Assembly (NCBI RefSeq): GCF_009498275.1
Contig: NZ_CP045643.1
Coordinates: 6,386,001-6,450,000 of the forward strand
Source: Streptomyces fagopyri
GTDB lineage: Bacteria; Actinomycetota; Actinomycetes; Streptomycetales; Streptomycetaceae
Reading direction: 5' to 3'
Length of the DNA: 64,000 nucleotides
The notes below the pieces were generated by a model, which did no database searches, was not told the DNA's origin, and saw nothing but the letters and a program-made list of their open reading frames with translations. Positions within the stretch are counted from its first letter, which is position 1, and each line of letters starts with the position of its first letter. The translations under genes were made by a program, and so were the position numbers. Below, one piece after another: positions 1-8,022 of this stretch.

Positions 1-529
1 TCCCGACGTGGGCGGCGGTGACGGAGATGATCTGGTGGCGGAAGCCGAGGATCTCCATGCCGTGCAGCCACCAGGCGAACAGGGGCCAGGCGGTGGCGAA
101 GCGGGGGACGTTCTCGCAGATGACGGCGTCGAAGTTGTGGACTTCGGCGGCGCGCAGGATGTCGTAGGCCGTCGCGCGGGTGCGTTCCCACGCGGCTGCC
201 TGCATGGGGCCTTCCTGGAAGAGGTCCAGTTGCCCGGCGGAGAGCGGTGCCTTGGGGCGGCTGACGCCGTCGGCGGGGCTGCCCTCGGTGCAGATCGGGG
301 AGCCGACCAGGACGCGGGCCTTGGGCAGGCGCCGCATGTCGTAGTGGTCGAGGTCGACGCAGAGGTGTTCGGCCTCGGGGAAGTTGGCGGCGTGGGTCTC
401 GACCGCGCGGGACCAGTGGTTGGCGCCGAGGACGACGTCGAAGCCGGCGCGGCGGAATCCGTCCGAGTCGCCTCCGGCACCACAGAACAGGTGGATGGAC
501 GTGGGCCGGGAAGTGGCAGTGCGACGCAT
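1..529 (-). CDS. C5-cytosine DNA methyltransferase (C-terminus beyond window edge)
   Basis: The 176 readable residues are the N-terminal part of a C5-cytosine DNA methyltransferase, which would methylate cytosines in element or host DNA. SAM-binding motif I (FCGAGG) is at residues 15-20 and motif VI is CENVPRF. Motif IV reads SPICTEGSP instead of the classic PPCQ-F-S, a form I recall from actinobacterial mobile elements; the Cys of ICT is the expected nucleophile. The ATG at 529 lies just inside the end of the upstream gene. As the distal gene of the tra/spd operon it may protect the element from host restriction. The target-recognition region and C-terminus are outside the window. Confidence 0.85.
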   Translation of the reverse strand, partial: MRRTATSRPTSIHLFCGAGGDSDGFRRAGFDVVLGANHWSRAVETHAANFPEAEHLCVDLDHYDMRRLPKARVLVGSPICTEGSPADGVSRPKAPLSAGQLDLFQEGPMQAAAWERTRATAYDILRAAEVHNFDAVICENVPRFATAWPLFAWWLHGMEILGFRHQIISVTAAHVG

Positions 530-534
530 GACCG

Positions 535-723
535 TCACCGCCCGGCCGGGGAGAGGACGGAACGGCGTGCGGTGAGCGTGCCGGTGCCGTGGCAGGCGGG
601 GCACTGCGCGGTGATGGTCCGCAGGTGGCCGTTCCGGTCGCGGCCGCCGAGGGTGATGGCGGCGGAGGCGAAGCCGTCGCAGTTCGGGCAGATCCGGGAC
701 GGCGGGCGGGTGCGGTGCGTCAT
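535..723 (-). CDS. Small two-CxxC zinc-ribbon-like protein
   Basis: This 62-residue protein carries CPNC near residue 12 and CPACHGTGT near residue 41, the spacing of a four-cysteine zinc knuckle with a DnaJ-like second half. It lies in the transfer operon of the AICE between a Spd membrane protein and the methyltransferase. I know no assigned function; small zinc-ribbon proteins are common beside replication and transfer genes of such elements. The coding call rests on conserved-looking CxxC motifs, operon position and start/stop adjacency. Confidence 0.65.
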   Translation of the reverse strand: MTHRTRPPSRICPNCDGFASAAITLGGRDRNGHLRTITAQCPACHGTGTLTARRSVLSPAGR

Positions 724-811
724 GCTGGGGGTTCCTTCCGGTTGCGAGATCGGGATGGGGCACGGCTCCCGGGCGGGCGAGACTTGGCGGTTGAGGCCAC
801 CCGGGGGCCGG

Positions 812-1141
812 TCAGCGCCGCTTGGAGTCCGCGTTGATGAGCGAGCGGATGACCAGGGCGCAGATGGCGACGGATGCGCCGGTGATGGCGACCGCGAGGA
901 GCATCGAGACCAGGACGGCGCCGACGACCAGGACCACCGCGGTGCCGCTGCCGACGAGGGCGATGACGGCGCCGGGGGTGAGCTGCACGGCCGGCCGTGT
1001 CGGGACCGGAGCCGGGGAGACGAACGGGGCGGGAGCCGGGGTCTGCGGGGTGTGCTGGATGACGGCGGTCGGCTCGACGACCGCGGGCGGAGTCACGAAG
1101 CCGGTGGGCTGGGGCATGGCCGGGACCTTGGGGCGGAGCAT
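812..1141 (-). CDS. SpdB-type plasmid spread membrane protein
   Basis: A 109-residue protein with a Pro/Val-rich N-terminal half (residues 1-55) and a long hydrophobic C-terminal stretch (about 60-101) that can form one or two membrane helices, followed by a basic tail. This is the architecture of Spd proteins of Streptomyces conjugative elements, thought to move transferred DNA across septa within the recipient mycelium. It is cotranscribed with the other spd-like genes. Assignment is by architecture and neighbourhood, not by a recognised catalytic motif. Confidence 0.7.
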   Translation of the reverse strand: MLRPKVPAMPQPTGFVTPPAVVEPTAVIQHTPQTPAPAPFVSPAPVPTRPAVQLTPGAVIALVGSGTAVVLVVGAVLVSMLLAVAITGASVAICALVIRSLINADSKRR

Positions 1142-1165
1142 GGCGGGGTTTCCTTTCGTGGGTGG

Positions 1166-1321
1166 TTACTTGACGGCGGTGTCGATGGCGGGGGCGAGCA
1201 GGCTGTCGGCGAGGAGGTAGCCGCCAAGGAGGAGGACGGCGACGAGCCACCAGGGCGGGCGGATGAGCTTCACGCCGAGCCAGCCGACGACGATCAGGGC
1301 GAACCAGAGCGGGACCTGCAC
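1166..1321 (-). CDS. 51-residue SpdB-type membrane peptide
   Basis: I read this small gene directly from the minus strand. It starts at a GTG (1321) preceded by a clear GAGGAG ribosome site and ends at TAA (1166-1168). The peptide is mostly hydrophobic, with two helices (about residues 5-16 and 24-37) separated by LIRPPWW. Tiny two-helix proteins like this sit in the spread locus of pSAM2-type elements beside SpdA, as here. The start lies 11 bp after the stop of the SpdA-like gene, so translation is probably coupled. Confidence 0.75.
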   Translation of the reverse strand: MQVPLWFALIVVGWLGVKLIRPPWWLVAVLLLGGYLLADSLLAPAIDTAVK

Positions 1322-1331
1322 GGGTGTCTCC

Positions 1332-1523
1332 TCAGCGGGCGGTGCAGCGGTGGGTGCGGGCGGCGAGCTGGGCGGCGGACTGACTGGAGTAGTCGGCGGA
1401 CCAGCCGCAGCGGTCGTTGGTGCACACGGCGGCGTGTTTGGTGTGGCCGTGGCGGTCGCGGTGGGTGCCGATCTGCACGGGGCCGATCCGCATCACGGAG
1501 TGGAAGTGGTCGCGAGCGGGCAT
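1332..1523 (-). CDS. SpdA-like mobile element transfer protein
   Basis: The 63-residue product has the pattern of the small mobile element transfer proteins of actinomycete elements: an N-terminal basic strand with RIGPVQIGT, a K-H-A-A-V-C-T core, a second Cys in DRCGW, and an ending AARTHRC. The paired cysteines and histidine suggest a small zinc-binding fold. Homologues sit between the SpdB membrane proteins and the DUF2637 gene, as here. Role in intramycelial spread is inferred from the family. Confidence 0.85.
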   Translation of the reverse strand: MPARDHFHSVMRIGPVQIGTHRDRHGHTKHAAVCTNDRCGWSADYSSQSAAQLAARTHRCTAR

Positions 1524-1542
1524 GACGGGTTCTCCCTTCGGG

Positions 1543-2220
1543 TCAGGTGAGTTGGGCGGCGATGGCGTCGGCGAGGTGCGGGGGGACGCCGAGTCGGGCG
1601 CGGAGTGTGTCGGTGTCGATCGGTGATCCGGTGCGGGTGTGGTGGTCGGCGGCGAGTTTGCGGGCGTGGTCGACCAGCGCAGTCGGGACCGGCGGACCAG
1701 CCGGAGCAGAAGCGGCGGGGGTGAGAGCGGGAGTGTCCTCGGCTGCGGGAAGCGGTGCCGGTTCGGGCTGCGGTTCGGGGGCGGATTCCCGATCGGCTTC
1801 CGGCGCCGGGGCCGAGACCGCGGGGGCCGGCGGATTCGGTTCCGGGTCGTTGGCGGTGTGGGAGTGGGCGAGGAGGGTGCCGCCGAGGAAGGCGAGGGCG
1901 GGCCATCCGGCGATGCCGAAGCGCAGCCAGGCCGGGGGGTGTGCGAGGTCGAGGAATCCGGCGGTGGCGACGTTGGCGCCGAGCGAGGCGACCAGGGCGA
2001 TGAGGAACCAGGACCAGGCCAGCCGGGACGGACCGTCGCTCCGGAGTCGTCGCCAGGCGGCGACGAGGAGCAGGTCCACGGAGATGGGGTAGGCCCATCC
2101 TTTCCAGCCGGTTTGTCCGGCGGCGTCGGCGAGTTCGTGGAGGTGGGCGAAGGAGAGGGCTCCGGCGATGACGGCCTGAACGAGGACGGCGTCCACGCGG
2201 AACGCGGGGCGGGCCATCAC
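1543..2220 (-). CDS. DUF2637 SpdB-like membrane protein
   Basis: 225 residues. The N-terminal half carries about four membrane helices (roughly residues 10-30, 45-55, 68-90, 97-118), matching the DUF2637 family of Streptomyces plasmid/AICE spread proteins. The middle is a Pro/Ala/Glu-rich linker, and the last 50 residues (LVDHARKLAADHHTRTGSP onward) form a small helical cytoplasmic domain that resembles a DNA-binding tail. Its start overlaps the stop of the upstream gene by 4 bp. Expected role: spreading of the transferred element. Confidence 0.85.
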   Translation of the reverse strand: MMARPAFRVDAVLVQAVIAGALSFAHLHELADAAGQTGWKGWAYPISVDLLLVAAWRRLRSDGPSRLAWSWFLIALVASLGANVATAGFLDLAHPPAWLRFGIAGWPALAFLGGTLLAHSHTANDPEPNPPAPAVSAPAPEADRESAPEPQPEPAPLPAAEDTPALTPAASAPAGPPVPTALVDHARKLAADHHTRTGSPIDTDTLRARLGVPPHLADAIAAQLT

Positions 2221-2420
2221 GAGCCGCCGGGGTATTCGGGGCCGTCGGTGGGGTCGTAACCGGGCGGGAACATGCCCGGCGGGGGCTCGGGAAGCGACGC
2301 GGCGAGCGACGGGCCGATGGTGTCGATGAACGTGTCGTCGGCGCCGGGCGTGTCCGCGTAGAGGGCCAGGGCGCCGAGCATCAGCACGGTGCGGTGGAAG
2401 TCCTCGATGTGCTCACACAT
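2217..2420 (-). CDS. Small acidic protein of the AICE transfer operon
   Basis: A 67-residue acidic, Pro-rich protein. Residues 1-45 could be helical; the end is rich in Pro, Gly and Asp (PEPPPGMFPPGYDP). It overlaps the DUF2637 gene by 4 bp and follows the FtsK gene by about 80 bp. I do not recognise the family. Evidence for coding is the tight operon fit and the overlap. Confidence 0.6.
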   Translation of the reverse strand: MCEHIEDFHRTVLMLGALALYADTPGADDTFIDTIGPSLAASLPEPPPGMFPPGYDPTDGPEYPGGS

Positions 2421-2500
2421 AGGGGGCGTTCCTTCCTTCCGGCATGGAGGGGGTAGGGACCCGGCGCGAGACGGTCGCGCCAGCCGGGCAGCAGGAGGGG

Positions 2501-3856
2501 TCAGGCGGTCGCGGGAGCAGCCTTGGCCAGCGGCTCGGAGGCCAGTGCCGGGGTGCCGGCGACGGGCCGGAACGGCGCGAGGGCGGGCAGGTCCGGGGTG
2601 CGGCCGGCGTGCTTGTTGCAGAGGTTCACGGCTTGGCGCAGCGTGGTGTGCGGCGCGCGGATACGGGCCCAGCCGCCGGAGGAGTCGCCGGTCACGGCGA
2701 TGCCGGGGGTCTCGGTGGGGATCTGGATAGCGGCGAGGACCGCGTCGGGGGCGATGTCTCCGAAGGCCATGTTGGCGGAGGATTCGTCGTTGACGCGGTG
2801 GGCGGTGCGGCCGGTGAGCTGGGCCCGGAGCATGGTGATGCCCTTGCCTAGTTCGGAGCCGAAGCGCTGCCCGCAGATCTCCAGATAGATCCCAGCAGCC
2901 CGCCCGAGCTGGGCGAGGCGGACCAGGGCGGTGATGATGCGGTCCCGGCGCCTCTCCTCGTCCTTCGTGGCGAACAGGGCGAGTTCGGCGACCTCGTCGA
3001 CCAGGACCACGATCGGGACCGGGCGCAGGTGGTCGGGGAGGTCCCAGATGTCTGCGGCGATCTCCGCATCCGGCACGTTCACCGTGATCCGCTGCTCGGC
3101 CCGGATCACCTGGTAGACGTCTTCCATGTGGGAGACGAGGGCTTCGAGGAGGTCGAGGGCGGCGTTGGGATTGTCGGCGAGCGCGGAGAACCGGCGAGCC
3201 AGCGGGAAGAGTTCCACGCCCTGCTTGCAGTCGATCCCGACCAGCGCGACATCCATCGGGGCGAGGCCGGCCACCAGGTTGCGCTGGTAGACGGACTTCC
3301 CCGACTCCGTGGCACCGAGCGTGAGCCCGTGCGGGACGGTCCGGTAGTCGCGGTAGTGCACCGCACCGTCCTCGCGTAGGGCGACCGGGACCCGCATCGG
3401 TGCCGGATCGGTCTTGGCGGGCATCTGGACCCGCTTGAGGACGTCGTATCCGGTCATCCGGACCTCGACGACCCCGGAGCGCAGTTCACGTGAGGTGACG
3501 CCGTACATGGCGAAGGAGTGGCGCAGCCGGTCGCAGGAGGCGGAGACGTCGAAGGCGTCTTGCCCGGGACGGAGCTTGAGCCGGAGCACCAGGCCGGTCC
3601 GGGTGGGCCGGAGGCGCAGGATGCGTGGCGCGCGGGATTCGGGGACGGGCCGGTTGGCGAGACGGGCCATGGCCAGGCGCCAGCGCGACGGCGGAACCGT
3701 GAGCCCGCAGGCGTCCATCACGGAGGTGTACTGGAACAGGACGCGCACCGCGGCGAAGGCGGCACCGAAGACCAGCCAGTACCAGGCGGGGCGCCGCCAC
3801 CGCAGGACCAGCGCGGCAGCGATGACCACCACCAGCGCGACCGTTAACGCGGTCAT
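2501..3856 (-). CDS. TraSA/TraB-type FtsK-like DNA translocase
   Basis: 451 residues. An N-terminal membrane anchor (residues 3-45) precedes an FtsK/SpoIIIE motor with Walker A GATESGKS at 181-188 and Walker B VVLVDE ending at E288. It is the single protein that moves double-stranded DNA between hyphae in Streptomyces conjugation. I chose the ATG at 3856 because it overlaps the TGA of the upstream gene (TGATCATG) and begins directly with the membrane helix; a longer reading would run through the upstream gene. The operon is probably repressed by the GntR protein at 4352-5131 through the palindromes at 4245-4301. Confidence 0.95.
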   Translation of the reverse strand: MTALTVALVVVIAAALVLRWRRPAWYWLVFGAAFAAVRVLFQYTSVMDACGLTVPPSRWRLAMARLANRPVPESRAPRILRLRPTRTGLVLRLKLRPGQDAFDVSASCDRLRHSFAMYGVTSRELRSGVVEVRMTGYDVLKRVQMPAKTDPAPMRVPVALREDGAVHYRDYRTVPHGLTLGATESGKSVYQRNLVAGLAPMDVALVGIDCKQGVELFPLARRFSALADNPNAALDLLEALVSHMEDVYQVIRAEQRITVNVPDAEIAADIWDLPDHLRPVPIVVLVDEVAELALFATKDEERRRDRIITALVRLAQLGRAAGIYLEICGQRFGSELGKGITMLRAQLTGRTAHRVNDESSANMAFGDIAPDAVLAAIQIPTETPGIAVTGDSSGGWARIRAPHTTLRQAVNLCNKHAGRTPDLPALAPFRPVAGTPALASEPLAKAAPATA

Positions 3857-3858
3857 GA

Positions 3859-4212
3859 TCAGGCCGCCTTCGACGTCGAGCCGGCGGCGGCGAGCGAGGT
3901 GACGGCGACCGCGCGGAAGGCGATTCCGTGGCGCTTCTGGCCGTTGAACTCGTTCTCCCACGCCGAGGCGACCAGGCCCGTCAGGGCGACGGGGGTGCCC
4001 ATGGCCAGGTCCTCGGAGACGCCCGGCTGGGGGACGGTGAGCTTGAGGATCTCCACCTCGTCCGGCGTGGAGAACATGACCTCCACCGTCATCAGCGTGA
4101 CGCCGTCCTTGTCGAGGGCGATCTCACCGGTCCGGCGGTCCTTGACCTTCGGCTGCGGGGCCTTGGCGACCATCACGGTCGCGTTCGTGGTGTCGACGGG
4201 AATTTGGCGCAC
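3859..4212 (-). CDS. SCO3933-like AICE regulatory/accessory protein
   Basis: 117 residues, mostly beta-strand, with a central segment VKDRRTGEIALDKDGV and a C-terminal Ala-rich tail. It matches what I know as the SCO3933 family, small proteins encoded directly before the FtsK-like transfer gene in Streptomyces integrative elements, possibly with an OB-like fold. It is the first gene of the transfer operon and begins 33 bp downstream of the proximal operator. Function unproven. Confidence 0.75.
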   Translation of the reverse strand: MRQIPVDTTNATVMVAKAPQPKVKDRRTGEIALDKDGVTLMTVEVMFSTPDEVEILKLTVPQPGVSEDLAMGTPVALTGLVASAWENEFNGQKRHGIAFRAVAVTSLAAAGSTSKAA

Positions 4213-4244
4213 AGCGATTCACTCCTCTATAGAGGCTGGACTCC

Positions 4245-4301
4245 GTCACTCATGTACATGAGTGACATGAAGAAGAGTGCATGACTCCTGTACATGAGTC
4301 A
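4245..4301. promoter_or_regulatory. Two KorSA-type operators before the tra operon
   Basis: A perfect 22-bp palindrome occupies 4245-4266, with core ACTCATGTACATGAGT. A second, TGACTCCTGTACATGAGTCA (4282-4301), differs from perfect symmetry at one pair. Their centres are 36 bp apart. Both sit just upstream of the first transfer gene. A third copy lies at the korSA/pif divergent promoter. They are the expected binding sites of the GntR protein encoded next door. Confidence 0.85.
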
Positions 4302-4351
4302 ACCCGCCGCGAAAAATAACTCGCGACGGGCTGGGGGGAGTTGAGTGCGCG

Positions 4352-5131
4352 TCAGTCGACTGCGGGGATCCGATATTCGAAAACGAACTGGTCAGCGGCC
4401 ATGAGCGTGTCGCAGACCTCGACCACGCGACCCTCGGTCGTACGCGCCTCACGGATCAGATGAATCACGGGGGAGCCAGGGCTGAGAGCCAGCTCCGAGG
4501 ACTCCGCCTTGGAGGCCGGCCGCCCTTGCAGCGTCTCGACGAACTCCTCGAACTCGTGCCCATGGTCTTCGAGTCGGGCATAGATGCCGCCACCGCCGGG
4601 GTTCTCGGCGAACAGCTCGGGGATGTCCTTCACGACGTCCCACGGGAGGTACGACGTCGCCGTCTCGACGGGCGTGCCGTTGCGGAAGTAGAGGCGTCGC
4701 CGGGCGAGCACCTGAGTGCCGGCGGGGACCCCCAACCGCTCCGCGGCATCCTCGGGGGCCTCCATCGGGCCGATGTAGAGGACGCTCACCTTGGCCGTGG
4801 CGCCGGACTGCGCGGACTCGGCGAGATAGGCAGCTTTGCCACCCTGCCGAAGTGATCGCCGGAAGCGGTCGGAGGACCGATGGCGCACGGGCGGCCGATC
4901 CTTCACGATCGATCCCTTGCCGTGCCGTGTCTCGACCAGCCCGCTCGCACGCACCTCGACCATGGCCTTGCGGATCGTGCCGCCTGATACGCCGTAGCGG
5001 TCGACCAGCTCGGACTCGCTGGGCACCATGTCGCCGGGCTTGATGACACCGGCCCGAATCTGCTGCACGATCTCGTCGGCGATCTGTACGTAGCGAGGTA
5101 CGGACCGCTCACCTCCTACTGCTGTTCCCAT
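4352..5131 (-). CDS. KorSA-like GntR transcriptional repressor of transfer
   Basis: 259 residues. The winged-helix GntR domain is at about 12-80 (PSESELVDRYGVSGGTIRKAM is the recognition region) and a UTRA ligand-binding domain spans about 95-255. I start at ATG 5131 because it has an AGGAGG-type ribosome site and the GntR domain follows directly; a start at 5179 would cross the operator. In pSAM2 the equivalent protein represses transfer and replication genes. Here three near-identical palindromes, two before tra and one before its own gene, fit repression plus autoregulation. Confidence 0.92.
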   Translation of the reverse strand: MGTAVGGERSVPRYVQIADEIVQQIRAGVIKPGDMVPSESELVDRYGVSGGTIRKAMVEVRASGLVETRHGKGSIVKDRPPVRHRSSDRFRRSLRQGGKAAYLAESAQSGATAKVSVLYIGPMEAPEDAAERLGVPAGTQVLARRRLYFRNGTPVETATSYLPWDVVKDIPELFAENPGGGGIYARLEDHGHEFEEFVETLQGRPASKAESSELALSPGSPVIHLIREARTTEGRVVEVCDTLMAADQFVFEYRIPAVD

Positions 5132-5149
5132 AGTCCTTCTCTTCCTCCT

Positions 5150-5169
5150 ATGCTCCTGCACATGAGTAA
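5150..5169. promoter_or_regulatory. KorSA-type operator between korSA and pif
   Basis: CTCCTGCACATGAGT at 5153-5167 repeats the operator seen before the tra operon with one further change in the left arm. It lies between the divergent repressor (start 5131) and NUDIX gene (start 5162) and overlaps the latter's start codon. Binding would block both promoters. Confidence 0.75.
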
Positions 5170-5617
5170 CAGTGCCCATGAAGGCGAGTCAACGCCGCTC
5201 CACTCCGTGTCCGTAGCCGGAGTGGTGATTGGTGAGGACGGCCGACTCTTGGCGATCCGCCGCGCGGACAACGGCACTTGGGAACTTCCCGGTGGCGTAC
5301 TGGAACTCAACGAGACCCCCGAAGCCGGCGTCGCCCGCGAAGTCCTTGAGGAGACCGGCATCCACGTCGAGGTAGACCAGCTCACCGGGGTGTACAAGAA
5401 CACCACCCGGGGGATCGTCGCCCTGGTCTTCCGCTGCAAGCCCTCCGGCGGCACCGAGCGCACCTCCAGCGAATCAACCGCGGTCGACTGGCTCACGCCC
5501 GAAGAGGTCAGCGAGCGCATGGCCGAGGTCTTCGCAGTCCGGCTCCTGGACGCCTTGGACGGCAACGGGCCTCACGTGCGCAGCCACGACGGCAAGAGCC
5601 TCATCACGGCGCGGTAG
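5162..5617 (+). CDS. Pif-like NUDIX hydrolase of the AICE
   Basis: 151 residues with a complete Nudix box at residues 45-67 (G45, E51, REVLEETG at 59-66), so it should hydrolyse a nucleoside-diphosphate-linked substrate. In pSAM2 the NUDIX protein Pif prevents redundant transfer between cells that already carry the element, and this gene has the same place, divergent from the KorSA-like gene. I prefer ATG 5162 over 5150 because 5150 would place the whole operator inside the coding region; no clear ribosome site precedes either, so the mRNA may be leaderless. Confidence 0.88.
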   Translation: MSNSAHEGESTPLHSVSVAGVVIGEDGRLLAIRRADNGTWELPGGVLELNETPEAGVAREVLEETGIHVEVDQLTGVYKNTTRGIVALVFRCKPSGGTERTSSESTAVDWLTPEEVSERMAEVFAVRLLDALDGNGPHVRSHDGKSLITAR

Positions 5618-5658
5618 AACTTTCCCTACTTCATCAAGGCCCGCGCACGGCGCGGGTG

Positions 5659-5724
5659 CGCGCCGCCTTGTCGGCGGGGCCGCCGCCCTGTCTTCGCCAG
5701 CGGCGGCCCCGCCCGGCGGCGCGC
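5659..5724. terminator. Large nested GC-rich hairpin after pif
   Basis: The outer arms GCGCGCCGCC and GGCGGCGCGC enclose a perfect 11-bp stem GGGGCCGCCGC (5676-5686) / GCGGCGGCCCC (5700-5710). It lies about 40 bp after pif. A transcription terminator is the simplest reading. A transfer or replication origin structure is possible because such elements carry cis-acting clt and ori sites whose positions I cannot see. Nothing else coding is visible between 5618 and 6042. Confidence 0.6.
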
Positions 5725-6042
5725 TAGCGAGCTGCGGGCGTGAAGTGGGGGGACACCCTCTGTGGCTGGGGCGGTCGGCTCCACGGCTTTAGGCAGCCAC
5801 CATGGGGCGAGCCTCGAAGATCATGGCCCCAACGTCGTGCTTTAGCGGGCAGGTCCACAGACTGCCCGACTCGCCGGAAGCTTACGGGGCCATGATCACT
5901 CGCCCCATGGCAGCTCCCGCCCAAAGCCGCTCCGCCGACCTCGAGGGACACGGCTCGCTCGAGTGCTATCAGCAGCAAACATATAGATACGGCGGGAAGC
6001 GCACGCTACGCTGAGTATCGAATTACAACCAAGGAGCAACGC

Positions 6043-7164
6043 GTGACTGAGGATCAGACGCTGTTCGACGACGACGCCGACGAGGACGTTACGGGGGACC
6101 AACGAGAGCCCTTGAATCTCGCTAACCGCGAACGGCGACTCGTCACGCAACCGTACGATCTCTCCGTAGGCACCTTGGTTGATGACATCAAGAAAGACCG
6201 CCTGCTCCTCAACATCGAATATCAGCGCCAGTACGTGTGGGATAGGGCAAAAGCGAGCAGGCTAATCGAAAGCCTGCTCCTCAATATTCCTGTACCTGTG
6301 TGCTATTTTGCCGAAAACGAAGATGGCGCGTACGAAGTTATTGATGGGTTGCAGCGCATTACGACGATCAGTAACTACCTCGAGGGGGATTTCGAACTTA
6401 AAGGGATCCCGGTTCTTTCGGAGCTAGAAGGGAAGTTCTTCTCTGACTTGACAGTGCGAGATCAACGACGACTTAGCGGCAGGACCATCCGTTGCATTGT
6501 AATCACGGAGGATTCCGATCCAGACATCAAGTTCGACGTCTTCGAGCGTCTGAACACTGGATCCGCTCGCCTCGGTTCTCAGGAACTCAGGAATTGCATC
6601 TACAGAGGCGACCTAAACGACTTCTTGAGGCGCACGGCAGAACTTCCGTATTTCACAGGAATCCTCAGCGGCATCCGAAATCGACGGATGGAGTTTGAAG
6701 AGCTGGTTCTGCGCTTCTTCTCGCTCTATGAAACCATTGCCGACTACCGGCCTCCCCTCCGGCAGCTACTTAATAGCTACATGCGGGAAAATCGGGCAGG
6801 CGTTCCATCGAAAGCAGAAATGGACGTTTTCGCTGACGTGTGCCGCACGGTTGCCGAAGTATTCGGGGAATCCGCCTTCAGGCTTCCTGCGCCTAACGGC
6901 AGGCCCGCTCCGGGCATGAACAAGGCACTCTTTGATGCAATCATGATCCCCTTTGCTCACGCGGACCGCGAAGCGATCCGTGCTAAGCCAAACGAAGTAC
7001 GGGAGTTGCGGGAAGAGCTTCTACGGGACGAGAATTTTCTCTTCTCTATCGGTCGCGCCACCGCCGACCGGTCCCGAGTGCACTATCGGGTTTCCAGGTT
7101 TGCTAAGGGCTTGGCTGATCTCGGAATTTCATGCTCTCTGCATGAAGAGCTTGAGAGTGCATGA
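6043..7164 (+). CDS. DUF262 (GmrS/ParB-like) domain protein
   Basis: 373 residues; starts at GTG with AAGGAG 7 bp upstream. The DUF262 N-terminal domain shows IEYQRQYVW at 58-66 and the signature DGLQR at 101-105, the nucleotide-handling motif shared with GmrS and ParB/sulfiredoxin folds. The C-terminal half is helical without the DUF1524 nuclease of GmrD or GmrSD fusions. GC content and codon use are clearly lower than in the neighbours, indicating recent transfer. The stop is 3 bp before an HEPN gene, so the two probably act together. Family proteins occur in phage-defence systems; the function here is inferred. Confidence 0.88.
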   Translation: MTEDQTLFDDDADEDVTGDQREPLNLANRERRLVTQPYDLSVGTLVDDIKKDRLLLNIEYQRQYVWDRAKASRLIESLLLNIPVPVCYFAENEDGAYEVIDGLQRITTISNYLEGDFELKGIPVLSELEGKFFSDLTVRDQRRLSGRTIRCIVITEDSDPDIKFDVFERLNTGSARLGSQELRNCIYRGDLNDFLRRTAELPYFTGILSGIRNRRMEFEELVLRFFSLYETIADYRPPLRQLLNSYMRENRAGVPSKAEMDVFADVCRTVAEVFGESAFRLPAPNGRPAPGMNKALFDAIMIPFAHADREAIRAKPNEVRELREELLRDENFLFSIGRATADRSRVHYRVSRFAKGLADLGISCSLHEELESA

Positions 7165-7167
7165 TAA

Positions 7168-7884
7168 ATGTCGACCAAGCTTGCCGCGTACGAGGATTTT
7201 GTCAATAGCACGGCAGAACTCAATCTCTTGTTGGCGGTACGACCCCACTCGCCTCTTGTTCCTAGGGCCGACGAGGCCATCCAATTGGAGAATGCAGTAC
7301 ACCGCGCTTGTCTGGTCCTCCTAGTTGCACACTTTGAGGGATTCGCAAAGGGAGCGCTCAGCGAGTATGTCGACGAGGTCTGCGCAGTGCGCCCGCCCGC
7401 ACGCAAGATGCCTCCAGCATTCCTGGAGCTGTTCACCCGAGACAGGATTCAGGAGATTGCATCATTGCCGCCTGGCGTAGATCGAGTGCACAGAACAAGG
7501 CGGCTCTTTACAGCCTTCTCGGCCTTGTGGGACCAAGAACGCACTATTGACCCACAGGTAATTTCCTCAAAGATCCTGTCGCGTCAGATGACGAGCCTGA
7601 AACCCGATGTCTTGCGCGAATCATTCGCGCTGATCGGGATCGACGACATCATCGATAGTGCGACATCGCATCTGCAGGGCTCCGGGTTGAGTGTTCGCGT
7701 CGACATAAAGCTAGAAGAGATCGTGAACAAAAGGAATCTGATTGCACACGGAGACTATTCCGTTAAGCCTACTTCAGCAGATTTGGAAGATTACGTTCAA
7801 TTCTTCATGGCTGTTGGTGATGCGTTTTCAACATGTGTGGTGCGGGCGATTGAGGAAGCGTGCACGCTCAGACCACCTGTTTGA
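7168..7884 (+). CDS. HEPN-domain putative RNase (partner of DUF262 protein)
   Basis: 238 residues, largely helical. Residues 189-194 read RNLIAH, a clean HEPN R-x4-H motif; HEPN proteins with this motif are often metal-independent RNases in toxin-antitoxin, abortive infection and CRISPR systems. The overall pattern resembles MAE_28990/RiboL-PSP-type HEPN proteins. It follows the DUF262 gene by 3 bp and shares its low GC. I infer a two-component defence or addiction module in which the DUF262 protein senses or controls the HEPN effector. No separate immunity gene is visible. Confidence 0.8.
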   Translation: MSTKLAAYEDFVNSTAELNLLLAVRPHSPLVPRADEAIQLENAVHRACLVLLVAHFEGFAKGALSEYVDEVCAVRPPARKMPPAFLELFTRDRIQEIASLPPGVDRVHRTRRLFTAFSALWDQERTIDPQVISSKILSRQMTSLKPDVLRESFALIGIDDIIDSATSHLQGSGLSVRVDIKLEEIVNKRNLIAHGDYSVKPTSADLEDYVQFFMAVGDAFSTCVVRAIEEACTLRPPV

Positions 7885-8022
7885 GTCCATCAGTTGCTGG
7901 GGCCACGGACGCGGAGTGCTGCTGCCACGTGGCATCCTCTGGAGCAATCGGCATCGCACAGGTGAGAAGTGCCGGCCCCAGGTTGAGGGCCCACCCACTT
8001 GCTTCGGGACGAAGCGGTCCTC

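Noticed and set aside
8..1525. 505-residue open frame on the plus strand
   Set aside because: It runs antisense to at least six real minus-strand AICE genes; its composition (Gly/Asp/Arg repeats) is typical of a high-GC shadow frame.
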